A stretch of 64,000 bases of DNA, from contig NC_085850.1 in NCBI RefSeq assembly GCF_020906515.1, positions 496,001-560,000 on the forward strand. Direction: 5' to 3'. Of this stretch, positions 53,910 to 64,000 are shown in pieces. Positions within the stretch are counted from its first letter, which is position 1; the number at the start of each line of letters is the position of its first letter. Position numbers and translations under genes: made by a program. Under the pieces are notes generated by a model that did not search any database, was not told the DNA's origin, and worked only from the letters and a program-made list of their open reading frames with translations. The DNA comes from Vanrija pseudolonga (Eukaryota; Basidiomycota; Tremellomycetes; Trichosporonales; Trichosporonaceae).

Positions 53910-54273
53910 CTTCTTCTTTGCTTCGGAACGGGCGGAAGAGTGGAAGAGACTATAAGAGGCGACAGTAGCGCGGGGCTGTACACGCGTCGCACACGATACT
54001 AGGGATACAACGGGGAGTGTGAGGCGGAAAGAGAACAGGACGGGCATGCACCCGACGAGTCAAAGATGATGGGATCGCGACTTATATGGTGCGTGCCGAC
54101 GAGCGTAAAAAAGTGTCAAAGGGCCATCCGGGTGCGAGATGCCACGCCGAAACTACGGAAGCAGAGTCGCGTGGCGAGGTGACCCTGCCCTGCCTCCACC
54201 TCAATGCACCACAAGGGCAAGAGCCACAAATACAACAACCCGCGCCCTGCAGCTTTCTGCCATCACACTCACA
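53910..54273. promoter_or_regulatory. Divergent promoter, OLA1 and cytidine deaminase
   Basis: This 364-bp region lies between two housekeeping genes in opposite orientation. No clear TATA box. Confidence 0.5.
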
Positions 54274-54918
54274 ATGGACCCGACGCAGCTGCACGCGCTC
54301 ATCAGTTCCGCCTTCAAGGGTGGGTAAGGAGACAAGAAACAGTTCTGACCCAGCAGCACGCGATAACGCGCACGCGCCGTACTCCAAGTTCCGGTGAGCA
54401 AGTCGAGGCGAGGGTCGCGTATCAGCTGGTTGGCCTGCTCACGCCCCGCAGCGTCGGCGCCGCGCTCCTCTCCTCGTCCGGGGCCCACATCGCAGGGTGT
54501 AACGTCGAGAACGCGTCCTACGGCGCCGGTATCTGCGCCGAGCGCACCGCCATCGTCAAGGGCGTCAGTGAGGGCGAGAAGCAGTATACTGCGGTCGTGG
54601 TGGTGTCGTGAGTTGGGCGGCGGCTCGACGGCTCGCTCGCGCGCTGACGCGCGCTCGCTTTCTTGTAGCGACGTCCCCACCCCCACCATCTCGCCATGCG
54701 GTATCTGCCGCCAATCGCTCCGCGAGTTCTGCCCCCTCTCCACGCCAGTGTACATGGTCGCGTCGACATACCCGGCCCTCGCGCCCGCCGACGGGCCGGC
54801 GCCGGCCTTCCTCGCCCCCGGGGAGCCGTGGCCGCGCACCACGGACGAGAAGGTCGTTGTTGTGCTTACCCTTGAGCAGCTGCTCCCCATGTCGTTTGGG
54901 CCCGACAACTTGACCTAG
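54274..54918 (+). CDS. CDD1: Cytidine deaminase
   Basis: This enzyme deaminates cytidine and deoxycytidine to uridine in pyrimidine salvage. Four exons (54274-54319, 54354-54393, 54452-54607, 54669-54918) give 163 residues. The zinc site is visible: the C-A-E motif in GAGICAERTAI, where Cys binds zinc and Glu is the proton shuttle, and the P-C-G-I-C motif that gives the other two ligands. The segments NAHAPYSKFRVGAALL and GCNVENASYGAG are conserved substrate-binding parts, the first created by two splices. The acceptor of exon 2 is CAGCAG (54351-54356), so one Ala is optional. The C-terminal 60 residues are longer than in compact bacterial enzymes. It is homotetrameric by family. Confidence 0.95.
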
Positions 54919-55613
54919 AGGGGCGTTGTCGGTGGAGGCGGCATTGGGATGGAGTCTGCGTAACTCGTCCGCTGGAGAGGCGAGGCTGTCTACGGGGAAT
55001 TGGGTCGAATTGCGAGACGAGCTGCTTAAAGTGCTCCAGCCAAAACCCTCGCCCACCTCCCACCTCCCCTCGTATTGGTGCAAGAAACAGTCGGCTCGCG
55101 CCATACATACTGCTAAATAATGACTACTATTCTTCACTACATGAAGATTGAAAATGGGGTATCACTGGCCGCTCTGGGCTCTTGTATTTACTTTACTGGT
55201 TTTCCGGTATAGATCGTGGTCGTCGTCGTTCATCATAATACTCATCACAAAAAGGTGGTCGTTAAGAAATGGGGGGTCGTCTCGTCCCAGCCGCTGCCGG
55301 GGGTATACGATTAGCGGCCGGCGGGTGGGTGGGTTGGGTGCAGTGGTGAAATGGAAAGAGTCGAGATGCGGTTGAAAGGGTGCAATGCCCTCGTTGAGCG
55401 AGCGGCTGGCGGGCTGGCGAGACGAGGAGATGAACAAGGTAGTGAGATCGAGGCGTGTGTGGAGCAATGTGCAGGAGAAGGAAAATGCCGTGCGCGTGAT
55501 GATTAAAACAAGTGGTCAAAGCCTAGGGTCCGGAATACGTGCGGTGGTGGTGGGGTAGGGGAGGTGGGGTTGTGTTGGTGGTGATGGCACAAGTCGGTGG
55601 AAGCATGCTGCGC
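54919..55613. other. Convergent intergenic region, no gene seen
   Basis: This 695-bp stretch is between the ends of cytidine deaminase and the large basic-region gene. No motif is seen. Confidence 0.5.
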
Positions 55614-57869
55614 TCATACAGCCGCGCCGTTGACGGCAAACATGGGCGCTCCGTCCGCTCCCACGACCTGGGCGCCCTCGAGACCAGGCGGGCTGCTCTG
55701 AAGACCAGGCCCAGGGGGAGGCGCAAGCGGGTTTTGGAACTGCGGGTTGTAGTAGATGGGAACACCGGTCAGATGGCGCTGGTTTACGGGCGTCGCTGGC
55801 GAGTAAGCGGCCATGCTGGCACGCTGAAAGTCGGCGTGGTGGCCATAGTGGCTGCCGGGAGCGCCAGGGCTCGGCATCGCCGGCTGCATGTGAACGGGCG
55901 CGGGCATAATGGTGATACCCGGGGGTCCACCGTCCTTTCCGCGAGACGTGATTGGGCTCGAGAGGGCGTGGTGCGGGTAGGCACCGCGCCACTCGCCCTC
56001 ATACGGGCGACCAAGAGGCGGAGCTGTGGCGTTGGACCACTGCTGAGGGGTAAACCTGCCCTGGCCAGTCAAAGGCGTCTGGAGCGTCGGCTGAACCGGC
56101 GATGTCGTCGATGACGAAGAAGCGGGCTTGGACTGTGGCGTCTCCGGCATCTGAACCTGAGTGAGGCGCATGGTCGTTGGGATTGACGGCGTCGACGACG
56201 ATCGGCTGACAGCGAGCGGAGCCACGTCCGAGGCCGTCGACGACGTCGAGGGCGACTTTAGCGGCGCACCGTCCTGCACGCGAGATGGCTGCGATGGGGT
56301 ATGAAAGGCAGAGCTCGTGTTGGGCGAGGCGGACGTCGTGGGCGACTGCGTCATGGACATGCGAGTGGCGGGATCCAGGGTGACCTGGCCCGTGCCACTC
56401 TGTACGCGCCACTTTTCATAAGCAGCAGCAATGTCCGTCGCCATGGCCTCGAGGTGCTTTCGCTTGATACCGAGCTTGGTCTCGAGAACGGCACCCCATT
56501 GGCTGTCGTTGAGGGCGAGCACCACCGCCGACGAGAAGAAGACGCCTTCAGGAGAGGGCTGCTCACCTCCGCCGGCGGTCGCGACCATTGACCTGCTGGC
56601 AAACTGTCTGAACTCGGCAGGCAAGTCAGGCACTGGAGGCGGCGTCGGCGAACGGTCTGGCGAAACCTCCATAGAGTCGCCAAGAGACGAGTGGTCAGAC
56701 ACTGAACGGCGTTGGGCAGGCCGGCCGGGATTGAAGGGCCCCACTCCCTCGAGCTCAGGGTCGATGATGACGCCTAGGCCAACCCTGGCGTGACGTTCGT
56801 CTTCGCTATCCGACTTGCGCCGCTTTGCAGGCGATGGCCTTTGATCGGCATGCAGGCCAAACGGCTGAAATTCGGGCTGGTCGGACGGACGGCGAGACGC
56901 AGTGACACTGGCGAGGGCGACGCTCGAGGGACGAGGCTTGGCTCTTACAGTGGCATCTGGGGATAGGCTCAGGTTGCCAAAGACGGCCGTGTGTTCCTGC
57001 CATGCGGGGTCGTCGGTAAAGTTGATGCCACCCGGGGTCGACATGGTCGGCGAGAACGAGTGGCTGGGGGACGACGAGTCGGACATGGACGTCGAGCCGG
57101 CCGACATGGCAAACGAAGTCGTAGGCGACAGCGAAATGCCCATTGGTGGCAGGTTCGAGTAGGTGGAAGACGCCGATGAGGGCAAGTTGTCAAACGCCAG
57201 GGAGGAGGGCGCGAGAGTGGACCGAGAACCAGAAGAGAACGGCATGGCTTCTCCAGTCGCCGTCACAGCAGCCTTTGCAGCCTGAGAGGGAGACGCGTTA
57301 GTAACCATCTGTGTGGAGAGGGAGTGCGAGCGTGTGTGTCACGACGCGGTGCGCGCGTTTGTGTGTGTGTATGTGTGCGTGATGGCGCACGCGCGCCGTG
57401 TGTAAAAGTGATCGACACTCACCTCGCGTTTCTCCTTGTCGCGCAAACGCTTCCTGCGCTGGCGCTCGCGACCCATCTCGCGCTTGCGCTGCTTGCGCGC
57501 GTCCTCGTCGGTCATTGGAGGCTTGATGCCGCGCGGGGCCATTTCCGACTTGGTCGACATGACGGCGTCGGCGTCATCGTACGGCTCGACAGAAACCTCG
57601 AGAGCGTTTAGGGGACGATCGGCGACACCGCCGGCCGCTGCCGCTACTGCGCGTCTTGATCGGAGGCGCGTAGGAGTTGCGTGCGTGACATGGAGCGCAG
57701 GAACGTGGGCTGGCGATGAGTGGGACAGCGTTGGAGTGTGGTCCGAGTCTGTCATTGATCCAGCGGCCGTCCCGTGGTGCATTGCCTGGTGGTGCAGGCT
57801 GTACTGGGGAGCGACGGGCTGGCCACCCTGTGCCGAGTCGTGAAACGCATACTGGAATGGAGCGTACAT
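55614..57869 (-). CDS. Large disordered protein with basic region, possible transcription or chromatin regulator
   Basis: I do not recognise the family with certainty. Two exons (57869-57423, 57281-55614) with a 141-nt intron give 704 residues. A strongly basic helix-like region spans about 121-149: after MTDED it reads RKQRKREMGRERQRRKR, then RDKEKRE, directly at the exon junction. It resembles a bZIP or helix-loop-helix basic region, but I see no leucine zipper after it. The remaining 550 residues are mostly Ser/Pro/Thr-rich and disordered, with one ordered patch (about 375-425) containing SAVVLALNDSQWGAVLETKLG and a KRKHLEAMATDIAAAYEKW helix. A nuclear-localisation-like PAKRRKSDSEDE is present. 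A run of GGC triplets (read GCC on the coding strand) lies about 30 bp upstream of the start. Confidence 0.75.
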
Positions 57870-57900
57870 TGTAGGTGTGCCGTCGTGAAAGAAATGCGAC

Positions 57901-57926
57901 GGCGGCGGCGGCGGCGGCGGCGGCGG
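57901..57926. repeat. (GGC)n trinucleotide array
   Basis: About eight GGC units lie 32 bp upstream of the ATG at 57869, so they are probably in the 5' leader, where the transcript reads GCC. Confidence 0.8.
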
Positions 57927-60355
57927 GCGGCGGGTACGGGAGTGGGGTGGACAATTATGGTGTGCCGTTTACGCGTAGACAGAGTTTAGAGTCGTCGTCG
58001 TTTGGGTTCCAAAATCCCCAGTGGCAAATGATAAGAGCAACAAGACAAAGTGACAGGCGTCGTGTCTGTCTTCTTGTTGCGCGAGGAAGCAGGGAGGGGG
58101 CGTGTCTAGGTCGGCCTGTAACGAGAGCGTGTTGGTGGGGAGTCGAGAAGAGCACGCGCGGCGGGAGGGGTCGAAGGGCGATGGGAGGGGGCGGCGCGCG
58201 CGCGGCGGCGGCGGCGGTGTGCGGCGGCGGGCAGTGAGGGAGCGACGACCAACGACAGATCGACGAGGGTACGCGGTGCAACGAGAAGACGACCGTCAGC
58301 GCGCGTCCTTGTCTTTGGGGGTGCGAGAGTGTGCAGATATATACACACACAGGCGCGCGCGCAGCTCTACTCACCCTTGTGCCCCTTTGCCTTTCGTGGC
58401 CGTTCTACCCGTTGCAGGGTAGTGGCCGCGAACCGATGATGCGCGATGTGTGCGCGTGTAGACACAACGAGACTATGCTGCTTTTAGAGTTAAGAACGGA
58501 GTCGTGGTGTGATGAGGGAGGCGGCGGCGGCGGCAAGTGCAGCGGCGGCGAGGGCGAGCGAACGAGCGAGCGAGCGAGAGATCGGCCCTAAAGCTACGTG
58601 GGGGGTTGGGTGGGTGGGTGGTCGTCGGAGTGGGGAGAGATTGTCCACGTCCGTTTGGTCGTCGACTCTTTTCCTAGTTAAAGGAAGAGTCGTGAGAGAG
58701 AGGGGGAGGGAGGAGGAGGGGAGAGAGGAGGAGAAGAGGGGAGAGGGGGATAAGAGGGGAGAGGGGAGGGGGGTGGAGAGAGTGAGATGTCGATGGTGCA
58801 AGGTAGTTTGGTGTGGCTGTTGCAGGAGCGAGCAGTAGACAGCCAGGCCCAGCGTAGTGTAGCGTCTCTCGCTCTTGCCGGTCGGCGGCGGCGGCGGTGA
58901 GCGGCAACAGACAGCAGCAGCAGCAGCCAAGCAGCAGGAGGGTCGGCAGCAGCAGCAGCGCAGCCCACCAGCACACAACCCAGCCAGCCCAGCTTCTCCC
59001 CTGCACGCGCGCACCCACTTTGAGCCGAGACGGGAGGAGGAATCGAGGGTAAAAAGGTAGTCCAGGTGGTGGCCCCAGGGTCCAAAAAGGACCACTGGCG
59101 GCGTCAGTCAGCGCGGGGTGGGAGAAGGGGGGCGAGGAGGAGGCGGCGAGGCTCTGACGCACTGCAGCCACACCCACCTGCACCCACTCTGGCATGCTGG
59201 CTCGCAACAACCGACCGACGCGTTCTGTTCCTTGCAACCAACGGCAACCAGCAACGGCACGACGACGACAGATGCATAGATCGACTCACAAGGCTGCAGC
59301 CCAAGCAAGGGCGAACGAGCCGCGACGCCGCGCGCGCGGGGCCACGACGCACGACATCGGCGACGGGACAGCCGAGTCATGAACAAGATCATGCATGCGC
59401 ATTTCGCTCGCTCGCTGTTGCTGCTGCTTGCCGCGGCATGAGCCAGGTCGTGCTGCAGTAATAGTAATAGTTAGAATACCGGGCCGGCCGCATACCCCGC
59501 GCGTCAAGACGGTTGCCCCTTGTTCTGTTCCTTGACCCTCCCGAACCAATTCAATTTCCCAAGGCCACTAACTAGCGACGACTTGCTGCTATACTCTTCC
59601 TAGCTGCTGGCGTTTGAACCAAATGCAACGCAATGCATAGCGTGCACGACGGACTGCTGCACGCGACTGACTACTGCGACGTGCCAAACCAAAAACTCGC
59701 ACTCTCCGTTCTTGTCCGCGCGTTCCCCACCTGCCTTGCCTGCCGTGAGCGCGGCCGAGAGTGTCCCTTCAGCCGCCGCCGCCTCGATTCTTTCCCGTTT
59801 CTCTTTTGATTTTTGATTTTTTGCTGCCTTTCTTTGCTTGTCGTCGCGCCGCGCGCCGCGGAGACAGAAGAGCGGGCGGGCTTGTTCCCTCCCTCCTTCT
59901 CTCTCCGCCGCGCACGGCGGCCGTGAACGACACAAGACGCGGACGCGGGCACCCACATACCCGGGGATGCACACATTCATAACGTACACGATGCATAGCC
60001 CGACATCATCTGACTGATTCACTTGACGCAAGCACGCGTCGTGGGTGCGTGGGTGTGTGTGTAGCTCATGTCAGCGCCGCATGCCGCAGGCTGTAGCTGC
60101 CCGCCCAGTAGTCTCTCCCCCCATCATTCATGCCTCGCCGCCCTTGTTTGCCCTGACTCAAACGAATCAATCGCGCGCTCGCGTATGTGTACAGAAGGCA
60201 GTGGCGGCGGCGGCGGCGTGAAACGGCTGTCGCAACCCAGTAAAGGCAATGTGCATGGCGTAGGCGGTGCCGGGCGGCGGCGCGACATTGAGCCACCAAG
60301 ATTGCCTCCCTTTGACTCGGAAACATGGCAACCAGGAGACGCACGCACGACGCAG

Positions 60356-60382
60356 CACGCACGCACGCACGCACGCACGCAC
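60356..60382 (+). repeat. (ACGC)n tetranucleotide array
   Basis: About six or seven tandem ACGC units lie within the geneless right end. Confidence 0.75.
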
Positions 60383-63300
60383 ACCTAGCCCAGTTCTATG
60401 CTTGTTCTCCTGCACATCTGAATGTGTGTCGCCGGGGGTCGTACGCCGCCGGGTTGGGCTGGGAAAGCTGGCGCCGCCAGTCAGCTGCGATGACGGCAGC
60501 GTACTGGTTCAGGCGACGGCGACCCGAGTTTTGCAACAAGCTGCTGCTGTCGCCGTTCCTGTCAGCATACAGAGTTTGCGCAGTCGCATCGTCTGAAACG
60601 CCACGGCACGGCGTAGTAGAACGAGTAGTAGTAGCTGCTCTGTCCATTCTCGCGCGATCGGCCATGGAACGTGCGGGGTGTGCGAGTGGGAAGGGGGATA
60701 GATGGCCACATTCTTGCTGCGGGCGATGCCTCCCCTTGCCCTGGTGGTCTGGCCTGAATGAGTTCTGCTCTACCACGCACGCCGTCCTGACGAATATTCA
60801 CGCCAACAGCTGCGGCACCTGCTCGAGCTGGAGCATGTGCCCCAGCATGGTAGTTTGTGCCAAGAGCAAGCGAGCAAGACAGCTGCGAGCACCTGCTCAG
60901 CTGCTCTGCTGCTACATACCTTCACCCGCCATCGGGGCCGCCGTCAGGTCCAGCACACACCAGACCCTGCACTTCGCGCGCGGCAGGGGCAGGCAGGCAT
61001 GGCCACTCTTGCTGGGCACATCTCCCCCACTCTGTCAGTTCACACCCTCATCACATTGTGGAGCCGCGCCTTTGCCCCTTCATTACTAGCTCGAAACACT
61101 GATGCACTACGTCCAAATCGGATGCAAAGGGCACCGCCATTCCCCAGCTGCAGGAGTACACACGCCCCCTCGTAGCCCTGCAGCGCCCTGGACGTGTCAT
61201 GTTAATGGGGAAAGCGGCGACAGCATCGTTCCAGTGAGAGTTGGGTGGAGTCGAGTGGGCAGGGTGCGAGCGACGGCGAGCCGCGGCTGCTCTGTGGGCA
61301 ACGGCTGTCCTGCATGTGTGTCTGCCGCAAGCGCGAATCTTGCACAGCCATGTTCCTAGGAGGGATATCCAAGTTCCAGCGGCGAGAACATGCAGGAGCA
61401 GGGCGAGCGAGGGCGAGGGCGAGGACAGGCGAGCAAGGACAAGAGTCGGGCCAGGCCAGGCAACAGCTGCTGCGACAGACACACACACAGGCGACTGCCC
61501 ATCCGTCGTCATCCATCCAGACCGACCTGACCTGACCCCAGACTCAATGCCCGCCGCCGCCAGATCGATCCCTCATGCCATCATGTCTGGCATGTCTGGG
61601 GCAAGACGTCACGTTACCGGCATACAGCCATGCCCACTTGCTTGGAAGACGGCGACGCGCTGATTCCAGCTGTGCCCACCGGCCACCGGCCGGCCACTGC
61701 GCAGTGCCGCGTGCACATGTGGCGAGCGGGGGTGGCGCGAGTGGCAAAAATGCATCGACACTGCACCTCTCCACCTCGTACAGTCGCACCCACGTTCCAA
61801 CGGACGACGCGTTCCTCGGTCCCCTCGGCTCTGCTCGCCCCTCCCGTGCGTGCAGGTGCGAGGGGAGTGGAGTGGAGCTTGCCAGCCTGCCTGCCTGCGC
61901 GCGCGCGCTCGCTCAGCTGGCGTATTCGGCGCGCCGCGTTGCCTTGCCCCTCCCCAATCCTCGTCAAGCGCGATAAGACGACCCACACCTGGCGTCATCA
62001 GCATGCCGAGGATCACCTGCTGCACCACGACACCACGACCCATTCCCCAAGTCCCCGCCCGCGCACCCGTTCATTAGGGCTAATTGGCGCATGCCGGTAC
62101 CTAACGGCAGTAAATTGAGGCTACCAACCCACGAGCCACGAGCGGGCGCGCGGGGGAGCAGCGCGCTGCCCGTCCCACAGCAGCAGCAGCAGCATGTGCG
62201 CGTGCGGCATGCTGTCTCACACCTTGTGCGCGGGTGAATCTGGCCATCCATCACGGGGCAAATGTCCGCCTGACGGACGGCCGCGGTGCCATGCATATCG
62301 GAGGGTTGTTGCTCGCCTTGATGACCAGCACCCTCTGCACCACTCGATTCTGGGCAGGCACCGCCGTTTAGGCTTTTGGTCCCCGCGACTGTGGTGACAA
62401 ACCCGTCGTGAAATGGGCCAGGCTGCTGCTGCCTCCTGCTGCTCCTCCCTCGCACACCGCGCGCCGAGGTTGGCTCGTCGCCACCTCCCCGCGGCGCACA
62501 CCACGCCGCGGCGGCACGCTCCCGCTTGTTTCGGGCCCTACCTCAAGGCACCACCACCTCGTTCTTGCCCCACCACCCGCCCCGTATGCACATCACTGCC
62601 GCCGGGTAATTTTACTTCTTCGCCACCGATGCACCACTGGTGGTTGGCCACGCCGGCCACCGACTAGCAACTAGCAACAGTCGCCACCACCAGTGATGGA
62701 CGGCGAATAATTCTCGTCAAGCTATTGGAGCTTGGAGCTTTTTGTCCACCACACGCCCGTTGCTGCCGCCCACGCACTTGCACTCCGAGCGCGAGCGCGG
62801 CGCGAGCAAGCGCCCGATGAACCCCGGCCGGCGCCAACAGCACCATCAGTGCCAATGCAGTGCCGGAGCGCTCGCATCCGAACGCGGCCGCGCTGCAGCG
62901 AGCGCTGACCGCATGCTGCTGACGACTAGGCTGGCAGCTGGCAGCTACTAGCAAATCTGGCTAGCGCACGCCTGCAGCAGCAGCAGCGAGCTAGCAGGAC
63001 ACATCGCATGCGCACCACGCGTCAGTGGCTGGCTTGGTGAGCTGGGCTTGCTTGCTGCCAAACGAACAAACGAACGAGCAGGCACAAGTTTAGGTTGGCA
63101 TCAGTCTGCATCTCCCCCTTGCGCCCCTGTCGTGTCCGGGAACATTGTCCCCTGAGTATTAGTGGGTGTGGTGGTCGTTCGTTCCCTCGACGGCACCGGT
63201 TCGTGCATGCCTCGTGTTGTAGGGTGAGGCGAGAGCTTGATGCATGCCCGGCGGCGTGTATGCGCGCTCAGCGGCGGCGGTGGGACGGATGCGCGGGGCC

Positions 63301-64000
63301 GGCTCGTCGTTCTCTCTCGCCGCCACTCACTCACTCGCTTGCAGTTCTGCCTGTCCTCGCCTCGCTCGCGCACGCGCTCCCTGGCCGGTTCCTGACTCGT
63401 CTAGATGTGGCCAATGTGGCCCATGGCATGCCGTCGTGCCCCGCCCCGCCGCCACATTGCTCGATCCCCACTGTCGCACAATTTCTACTTGTTCAAGTAT
63501 CCTGGCGCGCCGGCGCGCCGTTCGACGCGTTTCACCGCCACGTGGTGGTGGGGCAAGCGTGCCAGCGGCGACGGCGAGGCGGGGTCGCGAGCAGCCACTT
63601 TGGGACAAGGCGAGAGCGAGAGTGCGTCAAGGGTCATCAGCCAGGTCCGTGAGTGGGTGAGTAGGTGGGTAGGTGGGTGGGTGAGCGAGTCAGCGAGTGA
63701 GGAAGCCAGTGTGACCTCCCTAATGTCTGGCACACGGACCCCTCGGTGGTGGTGGTGGTGGCGGCAGTCGACGCTGGCGGCCATGGTGCAACACGGCGGC
63801 GTCACACACCCACCACTCGGCCGTGTCTCGGCGGTAGCGATCAGCGTCACGCCGTCGCCGAGTGTCGGCGCTTAGGCTCGGCGCTGCGTCCGGCCGATAC
63901 TATGCATGCATGCATGCCGGTTTCGGCGTGGTGGTGTCGAGAGTAGATGAGAAGGAAGAAGTGTGCCGCCCCCCACTTTAGCTGTCCCAGTCAGGGAACC

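Larger units (their letters stand above)
57870..64000. other. Six-kilobase region with no supported gene
   Basis: I examined both strands. Frames are short, composed of Arg/Ala/Pro-type composition artefacts, and show no family motif or consistent exon chain. The region holds a GGC array (57901-57926), purine-rich tracts (58690-58790), CAG-rich tracts (58910-58965), an ACGC array near 60356-60382, and many short direct repeats such as CAGCAGCAG. It is probably a long promoter or leader region for the regulator on its left, or for an unseen gene on its right. It could instead be a heterochromatic or centromere-like stretch. Confidence 0.5.

Noticed and set aside
60325-61089. 254-codon open frame on the plus strand
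   Set aside because: It begins in an ACGC array and has random composition with many Cys/Ser/Arg. No domain, and no matching exon chain.

Overview
The window looks like nuclear DNA of a basidiomycetous yeast, most likely a Tremellomycete close to Trichosporonales (an inference from style, not from a marker gene). It is GC-rich and almost every gene is interrupted by many very short introns, typically 35-60 nt, with GTGAGT-like donors, CTAAC/CTGAC-like branch sites and CAG/TAG acceptors. I rebuilt 25 protein-coding genes by hand. For each, the summed exon length keeps one open frame across all junctions, and family motifs continue across the splices. There is also one intron-containing tRNA gene, two pairs of dispersed repeats and several simple repeats. 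Protein family names come from recognised motifs; no database search was run.

Left part (1-32 kb) is accessory metabolism. A first group holds a phytanoyl-CoA-type dioxygenase, two paralogous class-C beta-lactamase-fold serine hydrolases on either side of an UNC93-like transporter, and a Zn2Cys6 regulator. Next come an apparently secreted Cys-rich protein with a hydrophobic C-terminus, two tandem paralogous secreted proteins of unknown family, a formamidase, and a small protein resembling the Tse2 ADP-ribosyltransferase-like toxin family. A second group holds a monocarboxylate-type MFS transporter, a Gfo/Idh/MocA oxidoreductase, a short-chain dehydrogenase and a second Zn2Cys6 regulator. Each group pairs a transporter and oxidative or hydrolytic enzymes with its own regulator, as expected of small catabolic clusters; the substrates cannot be read from the sequence.

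Right part (33-58 kb) is housekeeping: a Pub1/TIA-1 type RNA-binding protein, tRNA-Thr(UGU), a small single-span membrane protein, the H4K20 methyltransferase Set9/KMT5, UDP-glucose pyrophosphorylase, a TMEM33/Pom33 family ER/nuclear-pore membrane protein, an HSBP1-like heat-shock-factor binding protein, the mitochondrial PGP phosphatase Gep4, a pICln-like methylosome subunit, the Obg-like ATPase Ola1, cytidine deaminase, and a large disordered protein with a basic region. The last 6.1 kb (57,870-64,000) contains no gene that I can support.

The most unusual signal is the density of microexons. I find internal exons of 5 nt (transporter), 8 nt (HSBP1), 16 nt (inside the zinc cluster of a regulator), 17, 18 and 23 nt, plus a terminal coding exon of 8 nt. 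The 5-, 8- and 16-nt exons are required to keep frame and conserved residues, so any annotation that misses them would truncate or break these genes.
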